DNA of 7,600 nt, taken from contig JAQVTV010000038.1 of NCBI GenBank assembly GCA_028699855.1, forward strand, positions 1 through 7,600. Reading direction: 5' to 3'. The notes under the pieces are model-generated. The model ran no database searches. It had not been told where the DNA came from and worked only from the letters and a program-made list of their open reading frames with translations. This DNA is from Candidatus Izemoplasmatales bacterium. Its GTDB lineage: Bacteria; Bacillota_I; Bacilli_A; Izemoplasmatales; Hujiaoplasmataceae. Below, in pieces: positions 1 to 7,437 of this stretch; the stretch's first letter is position 1, and each line of letters starts with the position of its first letter. The position numbers and the translations under genes are program-made.

Positions 1-14
1 ATCAATGACAAAAT

Positions 15-20
15 AAGGAG
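15..20 (+). promoter_or_regulatory. Ribosome binding site of groES
   Basis: AAGGAG lies eight bases before the ATG at 29. It fixes the start of the broken groES gene and shows that initiation signals are intact although the frame is not. Confidence 0.8.
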
Positions 21-28
21 TGAGTTTG

Positions 29-312
29 ATGTTAAGACCATTACATGACAATGTTGTCTTGAAGAAGGAAAAGGTCGAAAAAAAGAGACCGCCAGCGGTA
101 TTCTTCTGACCGGCGATGTCAAGGATCAACCCAGTTTTGCTGAAGTGATCGCCGTCGGTGAAGGGGCGATCGTCGACGGAAAGCGCGTGGCTCCATCCGT
201 CAAAGTCGGCGACAAAGTCGTCTACAAAAAGTATTCTACCACCGAATTCAAAATGGATGAGGAAGAGTATCTGATCATCGCTGAAAAAGATATTCTTGCC
301 ATCTTAGACTAA
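29..312 (+). pseudogene. groES: Co-chaperonin GroES, interrupted by a one-base frameshift
   Basis: GroES is the heptameric 10-kDa lid that caps GroEL in the cytoplasm. An AAGGAG site at 15-20 precedes the ATG at 29. The first 19 codons read as a GroES N-terminus (MLRPLHDNVVLKKEKVEKK). The frame then runs into RPPAVFF and a TGA at 107-109, a 26-residue product. Moving back one base at 85 restores the family sequence: ETASGILLTGDVKDQPSF, then the VIAVGEG segment and a C-terminus ending in AEKDILAILD, with TAA at 310-312. The joined protein is 94 residues, normal for GroES, with nothing lost. The shift lies in a run of seven A (78-84); eight would give an intact gene. It could be a read or assembly error, a true mutation, or a site rescued by slippage. 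Identity is secure; the status of the break is not. groEL follows 13 bases downstream. The window starts too close to show the operon promoter or a CIRCE operator. Confidence 0.9.
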
Positions 313-322
313 GGAGAGATGA

Positions 323-1936
<1,614 letters not shown>

Positions 1937-1955
1937 TCATACAACCATTGATCTT

Positions 1956-1982
1956 GGTGCGGCGTTGCCGCACCTTTTTTTT
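1956..1982 (+). terminator. Rho-independent terminator of groES-groEL
   Basis: A perfect 8-bp stem, GGTGCGGC (1956-1963) with GCCGCACC (1967-1974), closes a 3-base loop and is followed by eight T (1975-1982). It starts 19 bases after the groEL stop and separates the operon from the hydrolase gene, which has its own promoter immediately downstream. Confidence 0.93.
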
Positions 1983-1993
1983 GGCTTTTTTGC

Positions 1994-2022
1994 TTGCCTT
2001 GACCCAGAACAATTGCTATACT
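1994..2022 (+). promoter_or_regulatory. Probable promoter of the HAD hydrolase gene
   Basis: TTGCCT (1994-1999) and TATACT (2017-2022) are separated by 17 bases. The -10 box is preceded by TGC (2014-2016), an extended -10 element, which would compensate for the weak -35. The start of transcription would fall near 2029, giving a very short leader. A nearby TTGACC (1999-2004) is only 12 bases from the -10 and is not likely to be the -35. Confidence 0.6.
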
Positions 2023-2030
2023 GGTTGAAA

Positions 2031-2035
2031 AGGAG
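2031..2035 (+). promoter_or_regulatory. Ribosome binding site fixing a GTG start
   Basis: AGGAG lies nine bases before the GTG at 2045. The nearer ATG at 2038 is out of frame, meets a TGA after four codons and is only two bases from this site, so GTG is the better start. Confidence 0.7.
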
Positions 2036-2044
2036 CGATGCCAA

Positions 2045-2761
2045 GTGATTGATACCATCTTGTTTGATTTGGATGGCACCTTGTTACCCCTCGATGAGGC
2101 AGACTTCATCGAACGATATTTTGCATCGATTGGCACTTTGGCAAGCCCGCTTGGATTGTCTGTCGCCACGTTGTCGCAACAGATTTGGGCAGGAACGAAG
2201 GCGATACTGAACACAACGGGAACGATGACGAACGCAGAGGTGTTTTGGGAAGTCTTTTCACGCGGAATCCAACGAAATCGCAGTGAGGTCGAAACCTTGT
2301 TTCTCGAATATTACCGAACAGGTTTCGAGGCGGTGCGACCGTCAACGCGTCCCAATCCGCTCGCAAAGCCGTTGATCGACTTTCTGACAACCAAGCGTGT
2401 TCGGCTGATACTGGCGACGAATCCGGTTTTTCCCGCGATTGCCACACAAAAGCGGATGAGCTGGATCGGGTTGGATTTTTCGGATTTTTCTCATGTCACC
2501 ACCTATGAAAATGCGTGCTTTGCCAAACCTAATATCAACTATTATCGCGCCTTGTTGGATCAATTCTCATTGGATCCGCAAACCTGTATGATGGTTGGCA
2601 ACGATGTCGATGAGGATATGGTCGCCGAAGAACTCGGCATCCATCCCTATCTAGTCACGGATTGTCTGAACAATCGGAACCAAAAAGATATCGATGTCTA
2701 TCCACACGGTCGATTCCAAGATTTATATGAAGAGTTATTGGCAACATTTCGTGAGGGTTGA
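2045..2761 (+). CDS. HAD-superfamily hydrolase
   Basis: This is a 238-residue haloacid-dehalogenase-fold enzyme, most likely a soluble phosphatase acting on a small phosphorylated metabolite; the substrate cannot be told. All four HAD motifs are visible. Motif I is FDLDGT, with nucleophile D8 and general acid/base D10. Motif II is the Thr of LATNP (T125). Motif III is K161 in AKPNINYY. Motif IV is GNDVDED (D187 and D191), for magnesium. About 85 mostly helical residues between motifs I and II suggest a C1-type cap. The GTG start places the first beta strand right at the N-terminus, as expected for the family. The gene stands alone, with a promoter just upstream and a TGA stop, and the next gene has its own promoter. 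No stem-loop terminator is seen after it, only a T-rich stretch at 2764-2770, so some read-through into the kinase gene is possible. Confidence 0.9.
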   Translation: MIDTILFDLDGTLLPLDEADFIERYFASIGTLASPLGLSVATLSQQIWAGTKAILNTTGTMTNAEVFWEVFSRGIQRNRSEVETLFLEYYRTGFEAVRPSTRPNPLAKPLIDFLTTKRVRLILATNPVFPAIATQKRMSWIGLDFSDFSHVTTYENACFAKPNINYYRALLDQFSLDPQTCMMVGNDVDEDMVAEELGIHPYLVTDCLNNRNQKDIDVYPHGRFQDLYEELLATFREG

Positions 2762-2790
2762 ATCTTTTTTATAAATCTTTGCCGGACCTT

Positions 2791-2819
2791 TTGACATTGG
2801 CTGAATGAGCCGATATAAT
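2791..2819 (+). promoter_or_regulatory. Perfect consensus sigma-70/SigA promoter of the kinase gene
   Basis: TTGACA (2791-2796) and TATAAT (2814-2819) both match consensus exactly, with the optimal 17-base spacer. Transcription should start near 2826, about 24 bases before the ATG at 2850. The spacer itself (2797-2813) is an imperfect inverted repeat, TTGGCT-GAATG-AGCCGA with one T-G mismatch, which could be an operator or chance. Confidence 0.88.
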
Positions 2820-2849
2820 GAAAAGTAATTATGATGGTGGAGGAAAAAA

Positions 2850-3476
2850 ATGAGAATTGGCATCGTTGGCCCGATCGGTAGTGGCAAATCAACCTTATCC
2901 AGAAAGTTAGCAGACTATTATCATTCAAAGTTGATTGAAGAGCCCGTAGAGAAAAACGAATACTTACCGCTTTTCTATCAAGATAAAGCGACTTTTGCGC
3001 TCTTATCGCAAAATGCTTTCTACAGTTCCTTGTTTTTGCTCATGTGGCGGACAAAGAACGAACCCGATGTCGTCTGTGATTCCACCTTGTTTTCCAATCT
3101 CGTGTTTACCGAATTGCTTCGTCTGGATGGGACGATGTCAGCGATGGAAGTCGCATTGACCTATGCGATTGCTGACGAGCATATGAAGCGGATACCCGAT
3201 GTCGATATTCATATAGTCATCGTGCGCGAAACCGAACAACTCTTTGAAAACGTCCGCAAACGCGGTCGAGAAATCGAAAAAGACCAGCATGACTATCTTG
3301 TTTTCCACTATGGCAACTACTATGATGTGTTGAGACGCATCTTCCGCGCATACAAAGTACCCGAGGAGAAGATTCTCTGGCTCCCGATCCGGGACATGGA
3401 AGACCCTGAGGAATTCCAACAGATACTCGCCCGCATTGAAACACAATACCAACTGGTTCATAAATCAAATGAATAG
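2850..3476 (+). CDS. Deoxynucleoside kinase-like P-loop protein
   Basis: This 208-residue protein resembles the deoxynucleoside kinase family (dAK/dGK/dCK type), cytoplasmic enzymes that phosphorylate salvaged deoxynucleosides. Seen in the sequence: a Walker A loop GPIGSGKST (7-15), an EEPVEKN segment (30-36) where the family has its acidic substrate-site residue, FALLSQNAF with a Gln (Q54) as in the base-recognising helix, and an Arg-rich LID-like segment VRKRGREIEKD (135-145). The usual ERS/DRS motif appears as CDST (76-79), so the arginine that normally contacts the substrate is replaced by Ser. Kinase activity and substrate are therefore uncertain; a diverged or repurposed member is possible. 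GGAGG at 2839-2843, six bases ahead, fixes the ATG. The gene is preceded by a perfect consensus promoter and appears to be transcribed alone. Its TAG stop overlaps a hairpin shared with the convergent epimerase gene. Confidence 0.82.
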   Translation: MRIGIVGPIGSGKSTLSRKLADYYHSKLIEEPVEKNEYLPLFYQDKATFALLSQNAFYSSLFLLMWRTKNEPDVVCDSTLFSNLVFTELLRLDGTMSAMEVALTYAIADEHMKRIPDVDIHIVIVRETEQLFENVRKRGREIEKDQHDYLVFHYGNYYDVLRRIFRAYKVPEEKILWLPIRDMEDPEEFQQILARIETQYQLVHKSNE

Positions 3477-3497
3477 CAGGGGCATTCCGCCCCTGCT
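3475..3497. terminator. Hairpin between convergent genes, probable bidirectional terminator
   Basis: AGCAGGGGC (3475-3483) pairs perfectly with GCCCCTGCT (3489-3497) around a 5-base loop, a GC-rich 9-bp stem. It overlaps the kinase stop codon on the left (TAG, 3474-3476) and the first base of the epimerase stop on the right (3497-3499). The following TTATTTAT on the plus strand and ATTCATTTG on the minus strand are only modestly T-rich, so efficiency in either direction may be partial. Confidence 0.75.
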
Positions 3498-4447
3498 TAT
3501 TTATGTTTGATATGAGTATGTGTGAGAAACCAATCCACGGTGTCCTCGATGGTTGTGGGCAACGGACGAATCTCGGGAAGCAGATCCCTGAGCATGCGGG
3601 TGTTGTCATAAGCGTAGTTGTCGACGACCGTGTCGATCATCATTTTCGAAAACCGTGGGACGATGAACAGAAACAATTTGGCAATGGCTGCCGGAACCGG
3701 AATGAGCAAGGCTTTTCTATGAATGACGCCCAAGATCTGCCTGTAAAAGTCGACCAAGGTGCTATTATGTCCCGCCAGGATGTAACTCCCGGTACGTTGA
3801 TCGTGAATAGCGTTGAGAATGGCCTGGGCGCAGTCGCGCACATCGATGAAATTATAGCCGCCTTTGATATAGAACAATAGGCGCCTAGTCAAGGCTTTTT
3901 GGATTTCAACGCCTGCTGCGGAAGGTTTGTAATCATGAACGCCGATGACGGCAGAAGGGTATAGAATCAACGCGTTCATGCCTTCGTTTTGGATTTTATC
4001 AAGCAGATAGGCGGTTCCCCGAGCTTTACTGATGGCGTAATTCGACTTCATTCTTTCGGGATAGAAAGCATCGGGTTCATCGATGGGATGATCATTCTTT
4101 TCGCGGTAAATGCAGTCCACTGAACTGGTATAGATGAGTCGCACATCATTCTTTTGACAATAATCCACGATTGTCCTGGTTCCCAAGTTGTTAATCCGGT
4201 CTGAGGTCGCCGAGTCACGATTCGCGAGATCGATGAATCCGGCCAGATGAACGAGAATATCACCTGAACGAAGATGATGGGATAAAAAGGTCGGAGAAAA
4301 AATATCTCCTTGAATGGCATTCACCTGTAGGTCCTCAAGGGCTTTGCCGGACTGTCTTTGCAGAAGTGTGAACTCGATGTTGTTGGCGAGGAAGTGGCGT
4401 ACGAGATTATTACCGATGTGACCTGTAGCTCCTGTGATGTAGATCAT
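3497..4447 (-). CDS. NAD(P)-dependent epimerase/reductase, extended SDR family
   Basis: This is a soluble 316-residue Rossmann-fold oxidoreductase of the NAD-dependent epimerase/dehydratase and dihydroflavonol-reductase-like group; the substrate is not evident. Seen: the N-terminal nucleotide-binding motif TGATGHIG (5-12), GDI near 47-49, LVHLAG (65-70), the active-site serines in YTSSVD (106-111), and the catalytic pair Y137/K141 in SNYAISKARG. YPSAVIG (163-169) and the FIDVRDCAQAI region (200-210) are also typical of the family. The start is the Met at 4447 because AAAGGG lies nine bases upstream, the Rossmann strand begins at once (MIYITGATG), and the predicted -10 box sits at 4485-4490. 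An in-frame ATG at 4534 would add 29 unrelated residues and lies upstream of that promoter. The gene is divergent from the aldehyde dehydrogenase and convergent with the kinase-like gene. A metabolic link to the aldehyde dehydrogenase is plausible but inferred from position only. Confidence 0.9.
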   Translation of the reverse strand: MIYITGATGHIGNNLVRHFLANNIEFTLLQRQSGKALEDLQVNAIQGDIFSPTFLSHHLRSGDILVHLAGFIDLANRDSATSDRINNLGTRTIVDYCQKNDVRLIYTSSVDCIYREKNDHPIDEPDAFYPERMKSNYAISKARGTAYLLDKIQNEGMNALILYPSAVIGVHDYKPSAAGVEIQKALTRRLLFYIKGGYNFIDVRDCAQAILNAIHDQRTGSYILAGHNSTLVDFYRQILGVIHRKALLIPVPAAIAKLFLFIVPRFSKMMIDTVVDNYAYDNTRMLRDLLPEIRPLPTTIEDTVDWFLTHTHIKHK

Positions 4448-4456
4448 GAATACTGG

Positions 4457-4462
4457 CCCTTT
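4457..4462 (-). promoter_or_regulatory. Ribosome binding site fixing the epimerase start
   Basis: AAAGGG on the minus strand lies nine bases before the ATG at 4447-4445. It supports the shorter 316-residue protein over the extension to 4534, which has no such site. Confidence 0.65.
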
Positions 4463-4484
4463 CTGTTGTCGACATTTGTTCCAT

Positions 4485-4517
4485 ATTATATCAAATACTC
4501 GAAAAATATGATATAAT
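4485..4517. promoter_or_regulatory. Divergent promoters built on one inverted repeat
   Basis: ATTATATCA (4485-4493) and TGATATAAT (4509-4517) are perfect 9-bp inverted copies around a 15-base spacer. Each arm contains a consensus TATAAT preceded by TGA, an extended -10, facing outward: the left arm for the epimerase on the minus strand, the right arm for the aldehyde dehydrogenase on the plus strand. Predicted starts near 4478 and 4524 give leaders of about 30 bases on both sides. No good -35 is seen for either; each -35 position would overlap the other promoter's -10, so the two should compete for polymerase or share a regulator. Confidence 0.7.
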
Positions 4518-4553
4518 GAATGAAAAATTACCATAATTTATTGGGGTGTAAAA

Positions 4554-5918
4554 ATGATCATTCAAGAGATCGTTCAACGACAAAAAGCATATTTTCATAC
4601 AGGAGCTACACGCCCACTCGCTTTCAGACTAGAGGCATTGCGTACTTTGAGGACTCAGATTCGTGTGCTGGAACGTGAAATATCAGCTGCGCTTCACGCT
4701 GATTTGGGTAAAACCGCGTATGAATCGTTTATGACCGAGATTGGTATCGTCCTATCAGAACTGACCTTGTTTGAAAAGAGATTATCCCGCTTCATGCGTC
4801 CAAAGCGGGTTCTCTCTTCGCTCTTGATGTTTCCGTCGAAGAGCCGTATCATGTATGAACCATACGGAGTCACATTGATCATCAGTCCCTGGAATTACCC
4901 GTTCCAATTATCGATCATGCCCCTGATCGGTGCGCTCGCAGCCGGGAATACGGTTATTTTGAAGCCTGCTTCATACGCACCGAACACTGCCAAAATCATC
5001 CAAAAACTGATCGAAGCGGCTTTTCCGAGTGAGTACGTGTGTGTCGTTTTAGGCGGACGCGAAGAAAATCAATTGTTGCTGGATCAAAATGTCGATTATA
5101 TATTTTTTACAGGCAGTGTGCATGTCGGCAAAACTGTAATGGAAAAGGCAAGCCGTCATCTCACACCCGTGACCCTCGAACTTGGGGGGAAAAGTCCCAC
5201 AATCATCGATGCATCCGCCAACATCAAACGCGCGGCGAAATGTGTGGCATTCGGTAAATTTCTTAATGCAGGACAGACGTGCATCGCTCCGGATTATGTC
5301 TGGATTCCAAAGGAGAAGAAATCTGAGTTCATTACGTGGATGAACCACTACATCACAGATTTTTTTGGGCCGTCTCCACTACAATCAGACGAATTGCCGA
5401 AGATCATCAATCCGCATCATCATCAACGCTTACGGAATTTGATGGCAGATGAACATGTCGTTGTCGGTGGTGAAGCGGATTCTACGAAAATCGCGCCGAC
5501 CATCCTCGACGATGTGCGCGTGGATTCACCAATCATGCAAGAAGAGATTTTCGGACCGATTTTACCGCTATTGACCTATTCCAATCCAGAAGAAGTCATT
5601 ACCTATCTTCAAAACCAGCCCAAACCGCTTGCGCTCTACCTCTTTGTGGAAAACGGGAAAATTCGGAAATATTGGTTGGCAAACCTGAGTTTCGGCGGGG
5701 CCACCATCAATGACACCATTATGCATTACCTTTCTCCTCACATGGGATTCGGCGGCGTGGGAGAGAGTGGTATGGGTCGATACCACGGACGACTGAGTTT
5801 TCTCACTTTCTCGAATGCCCGGTCGGTCGTTTTTAAAGGAAAAATCATCGATTTGCCTCAACGTTACCATCCGTATACCCAAAAAAAATATGATTTTTTG
5901 AAGCGATTTTTAAAATAG
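4554..5918 (+). CDS. Aldehyde dehydrogenase, class 3-like
   Basis: This cytoplasmic enzyme oxidises an aldehyde to the acid with NAD(P)+. At 454 residues it has the compact size of the ALDH3-like group (bacterial YwdH type) rather than the roughly 490 of ALDH1/2 types. Catalytic landmarks are complete: SPWNYPFQL with N114, cofactor-site K137 in LKPAS, FTGS (185-188), the general base E209 in LELGGKSP, the nucleophile C243 in NAGQTCIAPDY, E331 in EEIFGP, and the C-terminal GESGMGRYHG (403-412). The C-terminal end is basic and aromatic (YDFLKRFLK) and is not an obvious membrane anchor. A GGGGTG site (4543-4548) lies five bases before the ATG. The gene is divergent from the epimerase and leads a probable operon: the flavodoxin gene starts 25 bases after its stop and no terminator is seen between them. 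The substrate is not identifiable; medium or long-chain aliphatic aldehydes are only a guess from family size and the acyltransferase downstream. Confidence 0.94.
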   Translation: MIIQEIVQRQKAYFHTGATRPLAFRLEALRTLRTQIRVLEREISAALHADLGKTAYESFMTEIGIVLSELTLFEKRLSRFMRPKRVLSSLLMFPSKSRIMYEPYGVTLIISPWNYPFQLSIMPLIGALAAGNTVILKPASYAPNTAKIIQKLIEAAFPSEYVCVVLGGREENQLLLDQNVDYIFFTGSVHVGKTVMEKASRHLTPVTLELGGKSPTIIDASANIKRAAKCVAFGKFLNAGQTCIAPDYVWIPKEKKSEFITWMNHYITDFFGPSPLQSDELPKIINPHHHQRLRNLMADEHVVVGGEADSTKIAPTILDDVRVDSPIMQEEIFGPILPLLTYSNPEEVITYLQNQPKPLALYLFVENGKIRKYWLANLSFGGATINDTIMHYLSPHMGFGGVGESGMGRYHGRLSFLTFSNARSVVFKGKIIDLPQRYHPYTQKKYDFLKRFLK

Positions 5919-5928
5919 AAGCAATGTG

Positions 5929-5934
5929 AGGAGG
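5929..5934 (+). promoter_or_regulatory. Ribosome binding site fixing the flavodoxin start
   Basis: AGGAGG lies nine bases before the ATG at 5944. An in-frame GTG at 5926 lies upstream of this site and would add six residues ahead of the first beta strand, so ATG 5944 is preferred. Confidence 0.8.
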
Positions 5935-5943
5935 TTCGGATTC

Positions 5944-6429
5944 ATGAAAGTTTTGATCATTTATGATTCCGTGTACGGCAACACGTTGCGTGTGGCAGAA
6001 ATGTATCAAATGGAGTTTCAAAACCGTGATATTGACGCAGAATTAGTCCATGCCGAGCGTCTCGAATGGGATCGATACCGCGATGTATCTCTTGTGATTT
6101 TCGGATCCCCCACGCGAGGGTTTCGGGCGATGCCTACCATCATCCGTTCCATTCGCACGGGAGCGAAAGCGATGAAGGATTATCGGGTTGCGATATTTGA
6201 TACGCGAATCGAGACGCGGGATATCCAATCCAAAGTGCTTCGTAAATTGATGGGTGCATTCGGCTATGGGACGGATCACATCGGCAAAGTCCTGAAGAAA
6301 CACGGGTTCACACCCGTTGTCACGCCAAAAGGCTATGCCGTGATGTCCGCCGAAGGCCCACTGAAACCCGAAGTGGCTTACGAGGTCCAAATGGACGTCA
6401 AAGCGTTGACGGAACACCTAAAAGTCTGA
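5944..6429 (+). CDS. Flavodoxin-fold protein
   Basis: The 161-residue protein has the flavodoxin fold, binding FMN and carrying electrons or acting as a small flavin oxidoreductase in the cytoplasm. The N-terminal strand and phosphate loop are clear: MKVLIIYDSVYGNT, with YDSVYGNT (7-14) matching the family's T/S-x-T-G-N-T-type loop, though Tyr replaces the usual Thr before Gly. LVIFGSPTRGFRAMP (51-65) is the second flavin-side loop. VAIFDTRIETRD is followed by an Arg/Lys-rich region in place of the acidic surface of classical electron-transfer flavodoxins, so it may belong to the broader flavodoxin-domain or NADPH-dependent FMN-reductase-like group. It lies second in a probable operon with aldehyde dehydrogenase upstream and the acyltransferase 44 bases downstream, and uses TGA as stop. 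A redox partnership with the dehydrogenase is conceivable but not shown. Confidence 0.85.
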   Translation: MKVLIIYDSVYGNTLRVAEMYQMEFQNRDIDAELVHAERLEWDRYRDVSLVIFGSPTRGFRAMPTIIRSIRTGAKAMKDYRVAIFDTRIETRDIQSKVLRKLMGAFGYGTDHIGKVLKKHGFTPVVTPKGYAVMSAEGPLKPEVAYEVQMDVKALTEHLKV

Positions 6430-6473
6430 TTTCAATTGCGTGGCACCGATGACTTACGTGGAGGATTGAACAG

Positions 6474-7184
6474 ATGCCCAGACACATGCGCTATTTAGCA
6501 AAAAGTGGTCCGATTTTTTCTGCGCTTAAAATAATACTGCGCCTTTTTAAGTCGCGACCTCGGATCTTAGGCGACGAAAACATCCCCGAAAAGGCGGTGT
6601 TCATCAGCACCCATTCGGGGGCGAGCGGCCCCTTTACGCTATCATTATATTTCCCCAAAATATTTGTCCCCTGGGGCGCATACCCGATGACTCAAGGCTA
6701 TCGTTCCCGCTGGCGGTATTTATATCACGTCTTTTACACCAAGAAGCTCAAATACCCCAAATTCAGTGCCTGGGTGCTCGCCTCGCTGTTCGCGATCATT
6801 TCGAAGCGACTGTACCAAGGCATCCATCTCATTCCATCATACCCGGACATTCGCATCAGAAAGACGCTCAAAGAAAGTATCGCGCATCTGGATGCCGGTA
6901 ACTCGATCCTCATTTTTCCCGAAGATTCGGAATCGGGCTATCTTGAAGTCCCGATTGTCTTCCATGCGGGGTTCGTACAACTCGTCAAGGAATACCATAA
7001 AGTGAACAATGCAGATATTCCCGTTGTTCCGATCTATTTTTCCAAAAAAGAACGCCTGATCATGATCGGACCAGGCGAATCCATATTGGAACGGTTGAAG
7101 CATCAGGACAAACGGGAGATCGCAGACTATTTTCGGATGAAGATTCAAGCGATGAGCGAAGAATATCAAGCTGAAGTCAAGTGA
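6474..7184 (+). CDS. PlsC-like glycerolipid acyltransferase family protein
   Basis: This 236-residue protein looks like a member of the 1-acylglycerol-3-phosphate (PlsC/LPLAT) acyltransferase superfamily, which transfers acyl chains to lysophospholipid acceptors at the membrane. Seen in order: a basic N-terminus (residues 1-30), ISTHSGASGPF (44-54) at the place of the catalytic HX4D box, GIHLIPSYPD (116-125) near motif II, IFPEDSESGY (147-156) matching the FPEG motif, and IPVVPIYF (182-189) matching the conserved Pro motif. A hydrophobic stretch (98-110) could contact the membrane. In the HX4D box the His is present (H47) but the Asp position is Gly (G52), so classical His-Asp catalysis is doubtful; a diverged subfamily or a different reaction is possible. 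There is no signal peptide. GGAGG at 6460-6464, nine bases ahead, sets the ATG at 6474. It is the last gene of the probable aldehyde dehydrogenase operon. No stem-loop follows its TGA stop. Confidence 0.72.
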   Translation: MPRHMRYLAKSGPIFSALKIILRLFKSRPRILGDENIPEKAVFISTHSGASGPFTLSLYFPKIFVPWGAYPMTQGYRSRWRYLYHVFYTKKLKYPKFSAWVLASLFAIISKRLYQGIHLIPSYPDIRIRKTLKESIAHLDAGNSILIFPEDSESGYLEVPIVFHAGFVQLVKEYHKVNNADIPVVPIYFSKKERLIMIGPGESILERLKHQDKREIADYFRMKIQAMSEEYQAEVK

Positions 7185-7199
7185 GTTTATGGGTAAGTA

Positions 7200-7228
7200 T
7201 TGACAAGCATTTTTTTGTATGTTACATT
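7200..7228 (+). promoter_or_regulatory. Promoter of the rubredoxin gene
   Basis: A consensus TTGACA (7200-7205) is spaced 17 bases from TACATT (7223-7228), which is preceded by TGT (7220-7222) as an extended -10. Transcription would start near 7235, about 29 bases before the ATG. No terminator separates it from the acyltransferase gene, so read-through from upstream is also possible. Confidence 0.75.
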
Positions 7229-7263
7229 GAAAACAAGAAAAGGATATCATTGGAGGGAAAAGA

Positions 7264-7425
7264 ATGAAGAAGTGGGTTTGTGAAGTCTGTGGTTACATCT
7301 ATGATCCTGAATATGGCGATCCCGATGGCGGTGTTGCGCCCGGTACAGCATTTGAAGACATTCCCGAAGATTGGGTGTGTCCCGATTGTGGCGTCACAAA
7401 AGAAAATTTCAGCCCGATAGATTAA
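7264..7425 (+). CDS. Rubredoxin
   Basis: This is a 53-residue mononuclear iron protein that shuttles single electrons in the cytoplasm, in anaerobes often to oxygen- or peroxide-reducing enzymes such as rubrerythrin or flavodiiron proteins. The two metal-binding knuckles are complete: CEVCGY (C6, C9) and CPDCGV (C39, C42), four cysteines that ligate one Fe. Also present are [20 protein letters not shown] and the aromatic residues W4, Y11, Y13, F30, W37 and F49 that form the usual core. Length is typical of the family (52-54). GGAGG (7252-7256) lies seven bases before the ATG. It has its own promoter and is followed 12 bases later by a terminator, so it is a monocistronic unit. No partner reductase is in the window; the flavodoxin-fold protein upstream is a different carrier. 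Confidence 0.97.
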   Translation: MKKWVCEVCGYIYDPEYGDPDGGVAPGTAFEDIPEDWVCPDCGVTKENFSPID

Positions 7426-7437
7426 TAGATAGCATAT

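Noticed and set aside
1..28. Possible CIRCE heat-shock operator before groES
   Set aside because: Only 28 bases precede the ATG, and they hold the ribosome site but no TTAGCACTC or GAGTGCTAA half-site. The operator, if any, is outside the window.
147..171. A perfect 7-bp inverted repeat (GATCGCC/GGCGATC, 11-base loop) inside groES
   Set aside because: It lies in well-conserved GroES codons, more than 60 bases past the frameshift site and too far to stimulate slippage; coding constraint explains it.
2038..2052. ATG at 2038 as start of the HAD gene or a tiny leader peptide
   Set aside because: It is out of frame with the hydrolase, stops after four codons and is only two bases from the AGGAG, too close for efficient initiation.
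2761..2790. Terminator after the HAD gene
   Set aside because: There is a T run but no GC-rich stem before it, so no terminator is called.
4448..4534. Longer epimerase starting at the ATG at 4534
   Set aside because: The extra 29 residues precede the Rossmann strand, lack a ribosome site and would place the start upstream of the predicted -10 box; AAAGGG before 4447 supports the shorter form.
6431..6470. TTCAAT/ATTGAA inverted repeat around the acyltransferase ribosome site
   Set aside because: It is only 6 AT-rich base pairs enclosing a 28-base loop with no good internal pairing, so it is too weak to call a regulatory hairpin.
2045..7184. Mycoplasma genetic code (TGA = Trp)
   Set aside because: TGA ends the HAD, flavodoxin and acyltransferase genes at family-typical lengths, and Trp positions such as W4 and W37 of rubredoxin are TGG.
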